This document shows positions 36,931-45,989 of a stretch of DNA of 64,000 bases, in pieces (positions within the stretch are counted from its first letter, which is position 1; each line of letters starts with the position of its first letter). The position numbers were made by a program, and so were the translations under genes. Origin of the DNA: JAPOUP01 sp965203255 (GTDB taxonomy: Bacteria > Pseudomonadota > Alphaproteobacteria > Rhodobacterales > Rhodobacteraceae); NCBI GenBank assembly GCA_965203255.1, contig OZ241882.1:4030001-4094000 (forward strand). Direction: 5' to 3'. The notes under the pieces were generated by a model that saw only the letters and a program-made list of their open reading frames with translations, was not told where the DNA came from and did not search any database.

Positions 36931-37255
36931 TCCTCGCTGGCCAGTTTGAAGGGAACAGCCGAATTGAAAATTCACGTAGGGTGGGTGCGCACGCCAATTC
37001 GAAGTTCGGTTTGGCGGCACCGGGAAGTGCGTTATCCTGTTTCTGTCCAAGGGTCTGCAGAGGACAGAGAATTCCCTTGATCTTGCTATTGCCCCGCGTA
37101 TCGAAGGGAAAAGAGGAACACTTGGGCTGGAGCGTCAAGGCGTCTTACAGGCATACCAATCGGCGTGACTTCAAAAAGGAGCTGCACGGCTGCTGCCAGC
37201 CTTCGGCTTGAGGGAAATTGCCTCCTTAACTGACGGTACCGATCTTCTGAATCGG
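36931..37255. other. Stretch after ccoS without recognisable gene
   Basis: About 325 bases between ccoS and the miniature element. No conserved frame, RNA gene or clear terminator seen. Confidence 0.35.
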
Positions 37256-37366
37256 AGGGTGTAGCCCAGGATTCCTGACTCTGGCCTATTTCTTGGCCCA
37301 TAGTCTTGGAGCGCGTGCCAAGCGGATCAAGCCACAGCGGCATGACAAGAATCCTAGGCTACGCCC
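37256..37366. mobile_element. Miniature inverted-repeat element of ISKra4 type
   Basis: 111 bases with terminal repeats GGGTGTAGCCCAGGATTCC and the inverse of GGGCGTAGCCTAGGATTCT. Flanked by a 9-bp duplication with one mismatch (TGAATCGGA at 37247-37255, TGCATCGGA at 37367-37375). The ends match the ISKra4-like elements at 744 and 61451, the latter also with a 9-bp duplication, so it is probably mobilised by that transposase. Confidence 0.75.
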
Positions 37367-37604
37367 TGCATCGGAAAGTCATTTGACACCATATCAGCAG
37401 ATTTGCCTACTGCCAGAATGGAAATACATCTACTCCATATATGGAGAACGATATACTGACCCTTTAAACCTATCCAACCACCCGTTACGAGGTTCTGCCC
37501 CAGATCGATCTATCTGTTCGGGCGGTGCGCAAGGGGCTCAGTTTGGCCGCTGTCCGCGCCTTCTTTAACATCATTGCTCGCTGCCTGACCTCGATCACCA
37601 GCTG

Positions 37605-38216
37605 CTCTGACAGCTACATGCTTCCCACGCGTGGCGGGTCGGCAGCGCATCCGCGCCCTCGAACATCAGGCTGCCCAGAGGGCGGCCGTTCTGGCCGGGG
37701 ATGGGAATACGCGAGGTGGCAACCGATGGGCGACCTGTGGCCACGCGGATGGTACCGGTCCACCAGCTCGGTCCATTCGGCCAGATCCCGCCCGCCGCCG
37801 GCGATCTCCAGCCTGAGCGGCCCGGGGTCCCGCAGCGGCGCTTCGACCGGCGCACGCTGGCTCTCCGACCTCGGTGTGGGCGCCGGGACCGCCACGCACG
37901 CCCGTCACCCGCCGCGTCGGAAGGGTCAGGATGCCCAGAGCCTCCAGCCCTCGGGAACCCGCAGGCGGAACCGCTCCCTATAGGTTCCGGACGGTGTGTG
38001 CCAGTCCAGTTTCCCGCACAGCGTGGCGGCCAGCACCCGGTGGCCGTCATTCGGGAACAGCCCGACCGTCTCCTGCATGGGCGCGGTCCGCCGCCGCGTC
38101 AGGCGCCTGCCGAGGAAGTCGGACAGGTCGGAGAAGGCGTAGTAGCTCGAGAATCCGTGCTCCACCGACATGAACCGCTGCAGGAATCCCTCCTCCGTGC
38201 GCCCGGACCGCTCCAT
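37605..38216 (-). pseudogene. DUF4338 (DruA-like) gene, degenerate
   Basis: Minus strand from about 38216: LGRRLTRRRTAPMQETVGLF, PNDGHRVLAATLCGKLDWHT is the N-terminal part of DUF4338 proteins. After a frameshift follows LRLEIAGGGRDLAEWTELVD, RYHPRGHRSPIGCHLAY, then a further shift to GQNGRPLGSLMFEGADALPT. The family includes DruA of Druantia defence systems but also proteins carried on mobile elements. Truncated before the core WVR...ETFVD region, so inactive. Confidence 0.65.
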
Positions 38217-38488
38217 GTCGGCACGGTTCCGCCCGCCCGATCGGACTACAGGAGTCTCATAGCAGGAACCTGCAATGGGAAAGGGAACGAGACAGGCGAA
38301 AGCGCGGGAAACCGCCGGAATCCCGCGCTTTTACGCCGCCGTCAACACCCCCGGGTCCATCTCGATGGGAAGTGAAGATTTCGGTAGCGGTTGCCCAGGC
38401 TGTGCTTGGCATTCATACCGTCTCAATGACCATTGCCTCGATACCCTTTCCCTTGGGATACCAAACAGAGCCCGAATAAACCGGAAGG

Positions 38489-38597
38489 CTTATCCCTTTG
38501 ACTACGGCACCGCAAGATGTTGTGCCGGTCGGGGGATGGCCGGGCCGCCGCCACGCGGCGGTCCGTCCGGAGCCGGAAGGATCGGGATTCGGGGGGC
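38489..38597. repeat. End of an IS1595 element (remnant)
   Basis: AAGGCTTATCCCTTTGACTA and the following 100 bases match the left end of the intact IS1595 element at 52040, with a short internal deletion. No transposase remains. Confidence 0.7.
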
Positions 38598-38650
38598 TTA
38601 CAACAGCCCTCACCTATATGGGCGATCCTATTCCCGCCTCCGCTCGCCCA
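38598..38650 (-). repeat. Tail of Tn5/IS4-like element (remnant)
   Basis: TTACAACAGCCCTCACCTAT and following bases are the inverse of the element end at 9240-9300, including codons for LGERRRE and the stop. Directly joined to the IS1595 remnant. Confidence 0.6.
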
Positions 38651-38812
38651 GCCAATGGCATTCGGATAGTCCTGCCGTTCCGGAGTGGTTTTCCGTGCCG
38701 GTCGCAAGCCTTTGATGTCGCGTGGCTTTCGGTGCTCCGGATTTTTCGCCAGACCTGTTGGCAGGCGGCCGATGATTCGTATGCTGCTGTCACACAGTTA
38801 CGGGAGCCGGAC

Positions 38813-39830
38813 ATGGACCAGCGGGTCATCGACCTGAAGTCGACCACGTTCCCGTGGCGCCGCCTGACCCGGCGGCAGATCGCCGACATCCAGGAGACCG
38901 TGCAGCTCCTGCCGAACGACAGCCGCAACGAACTGGGGAGGACCATCCGCGGGCATCCCGGCTGGACGGTGGCGAAGGGTGACTGCCGGGTCGGGGCCTG
39001 CCTCGGCATGCCGGGACGCTGGAGAGCCTCGGCATCCTGGAGCCGCCGGCGAGGCGGGAGGAAAGCGTCCGCGACATGAGGGCCGCCGACAGGCCGGCCT
39101 GGGCCTCCGCCCCGGACCGGCGGCCGGAGACCGCGGCGCCGCTGTCCGGACTGCGGCCCCTGGGCCTGGAGCCGGTCACCGACACGGAGGGCAGGCAGCT
39201 GTGGAACGCGTTCGTCGACCGCCACCACTACCTGGGCTACCGACGCCCCTTCGGGGCGCGCGTCCGCCATTCCGTCACCGACCGGGAGGGCCGCAGGCTG
39301 GGGCGCCTGCTGTCCGGGGCAGTGAGGATGAGGCTGCTGGCCCGTGACCGGTGGGTCGGCTGGAGCGACCGCGTGCGGGACCGCAACCGCCACCTGATGG
39401 TGGTGAACCCGCGCTATCCGGTGTCTGCCTGGGTGCGTCCGGAATTCCTCGCGTCCCTGACCCTTGCCCTGGCGGCGCGGCGGCTGGCGGACGGTTGGGA
39501 GCGCCTCCACGGGTACCGGCCCGTCCTCTGCGGGACCTTCGTGGACGGGACCCGGTTCACGGCCTCCTGCTACCGGGGGGCGGGCTGGGCGCGCATCGGG
39601 GAGACCTCGCACAAGGGCAGGTCGCGCAAGGGCGTCCACCTGCCGCCGCTGCGCGGGGACGCCAGGGAAATCCTGCGCGGGGAGCGCGACGGGGCCGCCC
39701 GGTGGCCTCGGACCACCGGTTCGGCCGCCACTGGGAGGATACCGTCGCGGCCGCCACCGCCGTTGCGGAGCCCGCGGACCGCGGCTTCCGCGTCGCGGAC
39801 GGCGCCCACCATCCCCAGGGCATGGTGAGC
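38813..39830 (+). pseudogene. DUF4338 (DruA-like) gene, frameshifted
   Basis: ATG 38813 opens with a domain containing FPWRRLTRRQIADIQETVQL, LPNDSRNELGRTIRGHPGW. After a frameshift near 39015 the protein continues as ESLGILEPPARREESVRDM, then VDRHHYLGYRRPFGARVRHS, RLLARDRWVGWSDRVRDRN, NPRYPVSAWVRPEFLASLTL and CGTFVDGTRFTASCYRGAGW, all hallmarks of DUF4338. Another shift near 39700 leads to AAATAVAEPADRGFRVADGA, a DDE-transposase-like tail. The fusion to such a tail suggests a transposon protein rather than a defence gene. No other Druantia genes are nearby. Confidence 0.7.
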
Positions 39831-39879
39831 GTCCTCCATCGGCTCCGCGACAGGACACCTGTCGACCTCCACCTGTCCG

Positions 39880-40260
39880 GCCACGGACCACATCTGGTGT
39901 GGTGTCTCTGTCGAGAGTGGGACGGCAACCACCAGGGTGCGCCATCTGCGGATGGTGCCTGCCGCCGTCCGGTTCCTTTCGATGGAGCCGCTTCTGGGAT
40001 CCGTCGGAAACATCGGTCTGGAAAGCGTTTCCTGGGTGATCGTCGGAGGTGAGAGCAGCCCGAAGGCCCGTCCCATGAAACCCGAATGGGTCCGGGCCAT
40101 CCGGGAACTTTGTGCCCGGAGCGGCGTGCCGTTCTTCTTCAAGCAGTGGGAGGCCCGACCCCGAAGGCCGGCGGACGCGAACTGGACACGATGTTCCATA
40201 GCGAGATGCCCGCATACCTGCACGAAAGGGACGGTCATATCTTTCAGGTGGCATCCTGAA
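39880..40260 (+). pseudogene. DUF5131 (phage Gp37/Gp68-like, three-Cys-motif) C-terminal fragment
   Basis: Begins inside the family at DHIWCGVSVESGTATTRVRH, then VPAAVRFLSMEPLLGSVGNI, VSWVIVGGESSPKARPMKPE and SGVPFFFKQW. After a one-base shift near 40150 it ends GGRELDTMFHSEMPAYLHER, DGHIFQVAS, stop. The N-terminal half with the three-cysteine motif is missing, replaced by the DUF4338 remnant. These proteins are usually paired with TcmP, and TcmP indeed follows. Confidence 0.65.
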
Positions 40261-40261
40261 G

Positions 40262-40412
40262 GGCCGCCGCTTTCCATCGAGCCGCACAGCAGGGCCAGGC
40301 CCGATGTCCTCCGCAGCTACCTTCGGGCATATTTCGACAGACTGAACGTCAGTCCGCTCAGAGACGCGTTCAAACTCGACCTCATCCACGGGTTCGCGGG
40401 CGGAGGGGGAGT
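40262..40412 (+). pseudogene. Three-Cys-motif partner (TcmP) N-terminal fragment
   Basis: IEPHSRARPDVLRSYLRAYF, DRLNVSPLRDAFKLDLIHGF, AGGGG is the start of a TcmP protein (YLRAYF and the nucleotide-binding-like DGFAGGG loop, here HGFAGGG). It stops at a GGAGGGGGAG stretch where a HEPN gene takes over. Confidence 0.6.
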
Positions 40413-40417
40413 CAGCG

Positions 40418-40996
40418 ATGGAACCGGAAAAGTACAGGAAATTCATCCAGATACATCCAGAACGCAGCCATCGAAGCCGCGGCGGATGGTCGGAAGGGCG
40501 ACTGGTGGAGCACGTACGATGCCACCGACCGTTTCGTAGCCCAGACCGCCGACGCGGCCGAGCATCTGGCCAAGGCCATGCTCGGGCGGCGGCGGACGTC
40601 CGCTGAATGGACGGCTTCACCCGTCAGGACCATGTGGCAGGCTACGAGACCACGGACGCCGAGCGCCTGCCCATCGTCATCTCCCAGCTCGGGCGGGAGC
40701 TTGCCTCCGCGGCCAAAGACCCGAAGTGCGCGAAGTGCGCGGAAGTGGCCGCAGGCCTGGCCGAAGGGGTGGGCGGGACCGCCACAGCTGCCGAGGACAC
40801 CCTCCGGCTGGCCATCGCGCGGGACGGCGCGGGCCTCTCGCCGCCGCCGCCGCACCGATGGCTGGCGCCATTGGTGGAGGCGCGGGAGACATTCCTGCCG
40901 GAACTCCTGGAGCTCCAGGCCGACCTCCGGCCCCTTGTGGGTACGGACCCCGAACGGGACCGGGGCGCCTGGCGGTCACCCTCGCCGTTCGAATGA
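40418..40996 (+). pseudogene. HEPN-domain gene, degenerate paralogue of the 60 kb MNT-HEPN gene
   Basis: ATG 40420 area: MEPEKYRKFIQ matches the HEPN start of the gene at 61017. A frameshift follows, then GDWWSTYDATDRFVAQTADA, AEHLAKAMLGRRR. A deletion removes the RxxxxH region. The frame from 40607 resumes LDGFTRQDHVAGYETTDAER and ends LQADLRPLVGTDPERDRGAW, RSPSPFE. No MNT domain precedes it. Inactive. Confidence 0.7.
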
Positions 40997-41136
40997 TCCG
41001 GAGAACCACCGGCCGCCAGAACTGCACGGTCCTTTGGACGAGGTCGATGCGCCGAAGTCCCGCCAAGTCAGTTCAATGTTGGCAATCCTATGGGACTTTC
41101 GGGGCCTCTGTCGGGATGGACCCGTCATTGCCGAAC
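40942..41136 (+). repeat. Direct repeat, first copy (HEPN 3' module)
   Basis: About 195 bases, by eye some 80-85 percent identical to 41912-42110: the last 18 codons of the HEPN frame (TDPERDRGAWRSPSPF), the stop, and about 130 bases beyond. Part of the same module also lies at 57890-57999 on the minus strand. Confidence 0.75.
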
Positions 41137-41224
41137 CCTGACTGGCTCGCCGACCTGTCAGGGACGGTTGCGGATATGTCCTGTCATGTTGTAGGAAAAA
41201 TTCTGATCCGATATGGAGGATATG

Positions 41225-41965
41225 ATGGAGTGCGTCACAGGCCCCATGGGATCGCAGTTCCACCGCATTGTGGATGTGCCTGAGAATATGATGGAGAGAC
41301 TGGCCCGCATGGACTGGAACCAGGCAGGACGGCGGGTGATGATCGACGCCGCCAGTGGCATCATATCTTGGATGTCGCCGTCAAGTGTCCATGAGGACTT
41401 TGCCGAAGCGGCGAGGGAGGTGGTGCGGCTCGCTGGGTCCCTGCTGGAACAGCAGGTCGTGCTCAAGGGGGGCACCCGCTGGAAACTTCCCGGGGATCCG
41501 AAAGGCACGGGGCTGGAGGCGGATGCGGCTTTCTATATCGGCGGGAATGCCGAGGCCTGGTATGCCGCCGCGAAAGATGGTGATCAGGCAATTCTGGATT
41601 TCGAGTCCGTCACACCACCCGATCTCGTGGTCGAGGTGGAGGTCACCCATCTCGACCAAGGCAAACCGGCCCGTTACGCGGCCCTTGGCGTTCGCGAGAT
41701 GTGGCAGGCGACACGGAAGAACAGTGACGCACCGCTCGTCGTCCATGTCCTTGACCTTCAGGCGGAAAGAGGGCCCATTCCGATGGAGACGTCGAAGCTC
41801 CTGCCCGTCCTGACAAGTGACCGTCTCTCCCAGGCCCTGCGGATCGCGCGGATGAATCCTCCGGCAGAGACACGGGAGCGTCTCACTGAGATGCTTGACC
41901 TCCGGCCCGGGACGGACCCCGAACGGGACCGGGGCGCGTGGCGGTCGCCCTCGCCTTTCGACTGA
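41225..41965 (+). CDS. Uma2-family putative PD-(D/E)XK nuclease
   Basis: About 246 residues (ATG 41225, five bases after GGAGGA; ATG 41213 and 41222 are also in frame). Uma2/DUF820 features: RRVMIDAASGIISWMSPSSV, HEDFAEAAREVVRLAGSLLE, then the core TGLEADAAFYIG, PPDLVVEVEVTHLDQGKPAR, YAALGVREMWQAT, matching the D...EVExxH-K pattern of the restriction-endonuclease-like fold. Role in the cell unknown. Its last residues, TDPERDRGAWRSPSPFD, are not of the Uma2 family: they are the C-terminus of the neighbouring HEPN gene, transferred by the duplicated module. Confidence 0.75.
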   Translation: MECVTGPMGSQFHRIVDVPENMMERLARMDWNQAGRRVMIDAASGIISWMSPSSVHEDFAEAAREVVRLAGSLLEQQVVLKGGTRWKLPGDPKGTGLEADAAFYIGGNAEAWYAAAKDGDQAILDFESVTPPDLVVEVEVTHLDQGKPARYAALGVREMWQATRKNSDAPLVVHVLDLQAERGPIPMETSKLLPVLTSDRLSQALRIARMNPPAETRERLTEMLDLRPGTDPERDRGAWRSPSPFD

Positions 41966-42110
41966 TCCGGAGAACCGCCGCACGCCAGAACCGCGCAGTC
42001 CTTCGGGACGAGGTCGATGCACCGAAAGGCCCGTCAGGTCAGCTCGATGACGGAAATCCTGCGGGACTTTCGGGACCTCCGTCGGGATGAACCCGTCATT
42101 GCCGGAACCG
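41912..42110 (+). repeat. Direct repeat, second copy (HEPN 3' module)
   Basis: Partner of 40942-41136. It includes the start of a short open frame (ATG 42017, MHRKARQVSSMTEILRDFRD, 46 codons to TAG 42157) that is frameshifted in the first copy. Whether that frame is real cannot be decided. Confidence 0.7.
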
Positions 42111-42169
42111 ACCGCCGCGTCGCGACTCAGGATATTTCATCGACAGGGGTAGCGTAGGGTTCATTCGGG

Positions 42170-42462
42170 CGTTAGTGATTCACACAAAACAAAAGACTAT
42201 ATTCCTCATGCCGAACTTCCAGCCGCCGCTATCTTCTGGAGCTTCTGGTGGCCCCGTTTCCACGACGCCACGAGATCCTATCCTCCGGATTCCGGCTCCA
42301 GCGGAACGGGCGGGCGTCGCTGGCGTTGTGGTGGTCGATGTAGCCTCCGGTCGCCGCGACGCAGTCGTCGAGCGGGTCGAAGACCGCATCCTTCAGCCCG
42401 GAGAGGAAGCCCTCGACGGCGTCCGTCCACGACGCCGGGGCCGGGGAAGGCCGTGAACTCCG
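42170..42462 (-). pseudogene. IS630 transposase fragment (C-terminal)
   Basis: Closely related to 11270-11560: minus-strand codons DAVFDPLDDCVAATGGYIDH, HNASDARPFRWSRNPEDR correspond to the IS630 copy's C-terminus. The element end TAGTGATTCACACAAAACAA parallels the left end at 11246. Cut at about 42462, where IS4-like sequence starts. Confidence 0.7.
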
Positions 42463-43460
42463 CCGGGCGGTGCCGCTGCCGGTGATCTTTCCCGGCGGGG
42501 CGGAGCGGCGTGCGGCCTGCAGGTTCCTGTCCAACCCGAGGGTCGCCGCGCGTGACATCCCCGGGCCCCACCAGGAGGCGATGGCCGACCGCTGCCGCAG
42601 CCAGCCCGTCGTGCTGGCCGTGCAGGACACGACGACGGTCAACCACAGCGGGCTGGAGGCCACGGCGGGCCCTGTGGGCCCCGGCGGCGGCGGAAAGGGC
42701 GGCAGGGGGACCGCGGCCCACGCCGGCGTCGCGTCCGTCGAGGGCGGATGCGCGCCGGGTGTGCCGCACCCCGCCGCCGGCTTCCGGGAGGAGGACAGGG
42801 AAAAGGCGGTGGAGGGCGGGGGGAGCGGGCGCTGGACGGACGCCTTCGCCAGCGCTGCCGGGCTGGCGGCGGCCTGCCCGCGGACCCGCGTGGTGAGCCT
42901 CCGCGACCGGGAGGGCGACATGTGGGAGCTGCTGCCGGAGGGGTGCGGCTCCGTCCGGCTGGCTGCTGACGGCCACCGAGGGCGGGCCGGACGCGGCGAA
43001 CGCGCTCCGCGTCGCGGGCTGGTACGAGGCAAGGTGGCTCACCGGGGAATGGGTCGGCGCCCCGGGACCGGGACGCGAGGCAGGGACCGCCGGCCCAGCG
43101 CCGCCGGCGACCTGCGCCGCTGCCTCGCCTCCGGCGCCGTCACCGCCTGCACCGTCATGTCCGGCGGGCGCCTCGCGGGCGGCGAGCCGGACAGGCCGGC
43201 GCGGACCGTCGTCCACCCGGACGGGGTCCCCGTCCCCGCCGTCCACATGGCGAAGCCGAACCACCGCAGGCAGCGCGGCCCGCCGGGCCCGGCCCGGACG
43301 GTCAGGGAGTTCGCCGCCAGCACCGCGCGCCTCGCCGGATCCGTCCCGTAGAGGCGACAGCCCACGCCGGGCACACGAAAGCCATTGGAGGGATACCCGA
43401 TGCTGTCACTTTTCACCGAACACCACAGGGCCATGCGCGACTACGCGGGCATCGAGTTAA
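42463..43460 (+). pseudogene. Tn5/IS4-like transposase, degenerate
   Basis: Plus-strand pieces: ERRAACRFLSNPRVAARDIP, ADRCRSQPVVLAVQDTTTVN (first catalytic D), HSGLEATAGPVG, then TRVVSLRDREGDMWELLPEG (second D). After frameshifts near 42965 come RRPSAAGDLRRCLASGAVTA, PARTVVHPDGVPVPAVHMAK, RRQRGPPGPARTVREFAAST and LFTEHHRAMRDYAGIELT. The Tn5-type order is complete but at least two frameshifts and a missing YREK region disable it. Confidence 0.7.
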
Positions 43461-43469
43461 CAGTGTTAC

Positions 43470-43580
43470 ATTGAAAGGCCCGGGGGCCGGAAACCCCGCT
43501 TTCCGGCCATTCCCTCTGCTCGAGCTCCGCCCTCACTGCAGGAATGGCCGGTGTTGCACTTCGGAGTGGAAGTGGGGCCT
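43470..43580 (+). repeat. IS30 right-end remnant with hairpin
   Basis: Matches 30400-30495: the hairpin arms at 43503-43513 and 43541-43551, then GGTGTTGCACTTCGGAGTGG and AAGTGGGG, the right inverted repeat. No transposase. Confidence 0.7.
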
Positions 43581-43676
43581 GATTCCGGAGCTACGCTCCC
43601 GATATCGTCTACAGACTGTTGCAGTTGCAGGTCCCCAGTCGTTGCTGCGTTGCTTCGAAAGCCAGCCATTCAAGAA

Positions 43677-44039
43677 TCACGGCATGGGTTCCCAAAGCTC
43701 GATCGCGTTGCCTTCAGGGTCGTGGATGCGGGCGAAGCGGCCGATGCCTTCCATCTCGCTTTCGTGGCTGATCTCTATGTTTGCGGACGTCAATTGCGCG
43801 ATCATTGCGTCCAGATCAGCGACACGAAAGTTCAGCATGAATGTCTTGTCCGCCGAGAAATAGTCCGACTCCGCGTCAAATGGAGAGAAAACCGTGACCC
43901 CGGCTTCGGTCATCCAAGGCGTCATCTCCATGTTTGTCGGAGCTGGACTTATGCCAAGGTGCACTTGGTACCAATTCTCAAGCCTCTTGGGATCCTTGGC
44001 CCGAAAGAAGAATCCGCCGAATCCCTGAACTTTCTGCAT
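43677..44039 (-). CDS. VOC-family (glyoxalase-like) protein
   Basis: 120 residues from ATG 44039 behind GGAGGG. Vicinal-oxygen-chelate fold: QGFGGFFFRAKDPKRLENWY, FNFRVADLDAMIAQL-like strand-helix pattern (LNFRVADLDAMIAQLTSANI), and RFARIHDPEGNAIELWEP with the C-terminal metal-ligand glutamate. Substrate unknown. A small intact host-type gene stranded between IS remnants. Confidence 0.82.
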   Translation of the reverse strand: MQKVQGFGGFFFRAKDPKRLENWYQVHLGISPAPTNMEMTPWMTEAGVTVFSPFDAESDYFSADKTFMLNFRVADLDAMIAQLTSANIEISHESEMEGIGRFARIHDPEGNAIELWEPMP

Positions 44040-44104
44040 GCCACGCCCTCCCGTTTGCGCAAAGACTATCAGCGATGTTCGAGAGTGCCAGTGCCTGAGA
44101 AGCA

Positions 44105-44700
44105 AGTCTAGTCGTTGATCTGGACAGAGTGTGTCCCAAATCAGTTGGCGGCTGCGATTCGCTTCTGCTACGCGTCCGCCGCTGCGTATCCGCCAACGAC
44201 CGAACGAACCGGTGGGCCGTACGCGTTCACAGACAAAGCAGGAGCGCGAACAATCAAGCAGGACGAAGGGACTCACGGCCATCGGCATCCGGATGTGGCG
44301 GTGCATCCGCCGGTGATCCGCGAGCATGACAGCGGGTTCACGCAGTAAGTACTGGGTGCAGGACGGTGGGGTGCGCAGCCGCGACATCTCGGAGGACCTC
44401 GCCTCGGACGGCCCGCCCCTCGCGACGTCAAGGCTCCACCCTTCGCCGCCCTCGATCCAGTGCCGGGTGTGGCCGCCCTCGTGTGCGCGGACCACCGCCG
44501 CGCCTTCCTCTCCCAGACCCCAGGGTACGCCACCGCGTCCGGGTGCCGATGCGCTCGGTTCCCTTTGTCCTGCGTCATGACCTGCGCTCCCTGCCCAATG
44601 CCTCTGAACGCGCCGCCTGCCGATTCGCTCGGCGCTTGCCCGACACGCATCCCACGGTAACGGACCAAAAGACGCCGAAGTCAAAAAAATTGGGCTATAC
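44105..44700 (-). pseudogene. ISKra4-like left-end remnants
   Basis: Minus strand from about 44699: the inverse of TTGGGCTATACCC, then codons HRHPDAVAYPGVWE and GGHTRHWIEGGE, the N-terminus seen in the copies at 859 and 63006. Around 44350 a second N-terminal piece follows. Only the first 100 or so codons remain and they are frameshifted. Confidence 0.6.
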
Positions 44701-44880
44701 CCGTCTGGCCTCCGCCAACAGGTTCGCTTAGATTCGCCAGCAGTCCAAGAGGTCATTTAACAAAGATCGAGTTTCCGGTACAGGAGCCAACGGTTCGATT
44801 TCTTGATCTCCCAGGCATCTCCGATGTGGTTGGAAGAAAGGCCGCCGAAGGACAGGGGAATCATATGCGCAAGCAACCAT

Positions 44881-45240
44881 CTAGGCCGTTTCCACATTGG
44901 TTTCACGGGTCTTTCGAGTGGCCGATGCCAACACTCCTCGCCGTGCGGATGCGTCAATCCCGGACGCCTCGTCAGCTTTCTGCATCCGACGCAAGCAGTG
45001 CGTAGGGGTGTTTTCCGCCGCGTTGATGTCGGCGTGGTTCGTGCGGCGGCAGGCCATTCAGACAAATAGGTTTCAGGATCTGCGTGAGCGGCTGTCGACT
45101 GCTCCGCGCCCGTTGCAGGTCCTCGATGTTTTCCGGGCCGGAACCCCAATCACGCACGGGCACGCGCAAGGCCCTTCATTCAGACATCCGCTTCAGCGCC
45201 GTCCCTCCGGTATCCTTGACTGCACGGTTGAGGCCTAACT
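44881..45240 (-). pseudogene. TnpB / IS605-type OrfB C-terminal remnant
   Basis: Minus-strand frame CRRTNHADINAAENTPTHCL ending ATRKTRETNVETA and TAG at 44881 is the C-terminal zinc-ribbon and RuvC-III segment of TnpB-type proteins (HADINAAEN). Upstream, NRAVKDTGGTALKRMSE (about 45235-45180) resembles the LNRAVxD block before it, with frame breaks between. The rest of the gene is absent and no element ends were found. Confidence 0.6.
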
Positions 45241-45291
45241 TCCGTGCCACCCTTGTTCCTGGGTCCGGGACCGTGCCCTAGTATCGCGACC

Positions 45292-45989
45292 TTATTGTTG
45301 TGATGGATAGAGGGACTTCAGTTTCACGCGGGCGTCCGCGGTCCTGAACCGCCAGTCGACCGGCTTCGCCGACGGGTTGCGGTGCCGTTGCCAGGCGCCG
45401 ACCTCCCGCACCATCGCCTCCCGGTCCGGGATGCGCCGGTCGAGGCATTGCCGGGAGAGTACGTTTATCTCGATCTCCGCCATGTTCAGCCAGCTGCCGT
45501 GCTTCGGCGTGTGGTGGACCTCGAAGCGGTCCGCGAGCCGCGACGCCTCCGCCGGCTCGAAGGTCTCGTACAGGGTCGACAGCCTGTGGGTGTCGGGCTG
45601 TCCATCACGAGGACGATTTTCCTGTCCGGAAAGTGGACGTCGGCGATGTCGGCGAGCAGCCCTGCGAAGTCCCTCTTCGTGCGCCGGTCGGTGACCTTCA
45701 CGTGGCGCCACGCCTCCAGCGGCGCGTACACCATGAACAGGTTCGCGGTGCCGTTGCGCCCGTACTCGAAGTCGTATGCGGCCGGCTGTCCGGGCCGCGT
45801 CGGCAGCGGCGTCCGCGTCTCCCCCGTCTGCTGCTTCGAGGTCCCGTCCATGACGGCCAGGACCGTGCCGTCGTCGTACTCCCGGCTGCAGGTCTTCAGG
45901 ACGTCCTCCATGGCGCAGACGAATTCGGCGTTTTCCTTCGGCGGGATGCACCAGCATTCGCTCCGCCAGGGCTTGATGTCGTTTTTTTC
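45292..45989 (-). pseudogene. IS630 transposase, catalytic half (split and frameshifted)
   Basis: Minus-strand codons continue the N-terminal half at 47700-48140: KKNDIKPWRSECWCIPPKEN, GTVLAVMDGTSKQQTGETRT (first D), HFPDRKIVLVMD (second D), a one-base deletion near 45605, PDTHRLSTLYETFEPAEASR, then HTPKHGSWLNMAEIEINVLS (E) and DARVKLKSLYPSQQ with a stop. Both the frameshift and the IS110-A insertion inactivate it. Confidence 0.8.

Noticed and set aside
38813..39830. Active Druantia defence system
   Set aside because: Only DUF4338 pseudogenes are present; none of the other Druantia components are seen and the genes are frameshifted.
38614..40620. A 668-codon minus-strand frame
   Set aside because: Antisense to the DUF4338 and DUF5131 remnants; no domain features.
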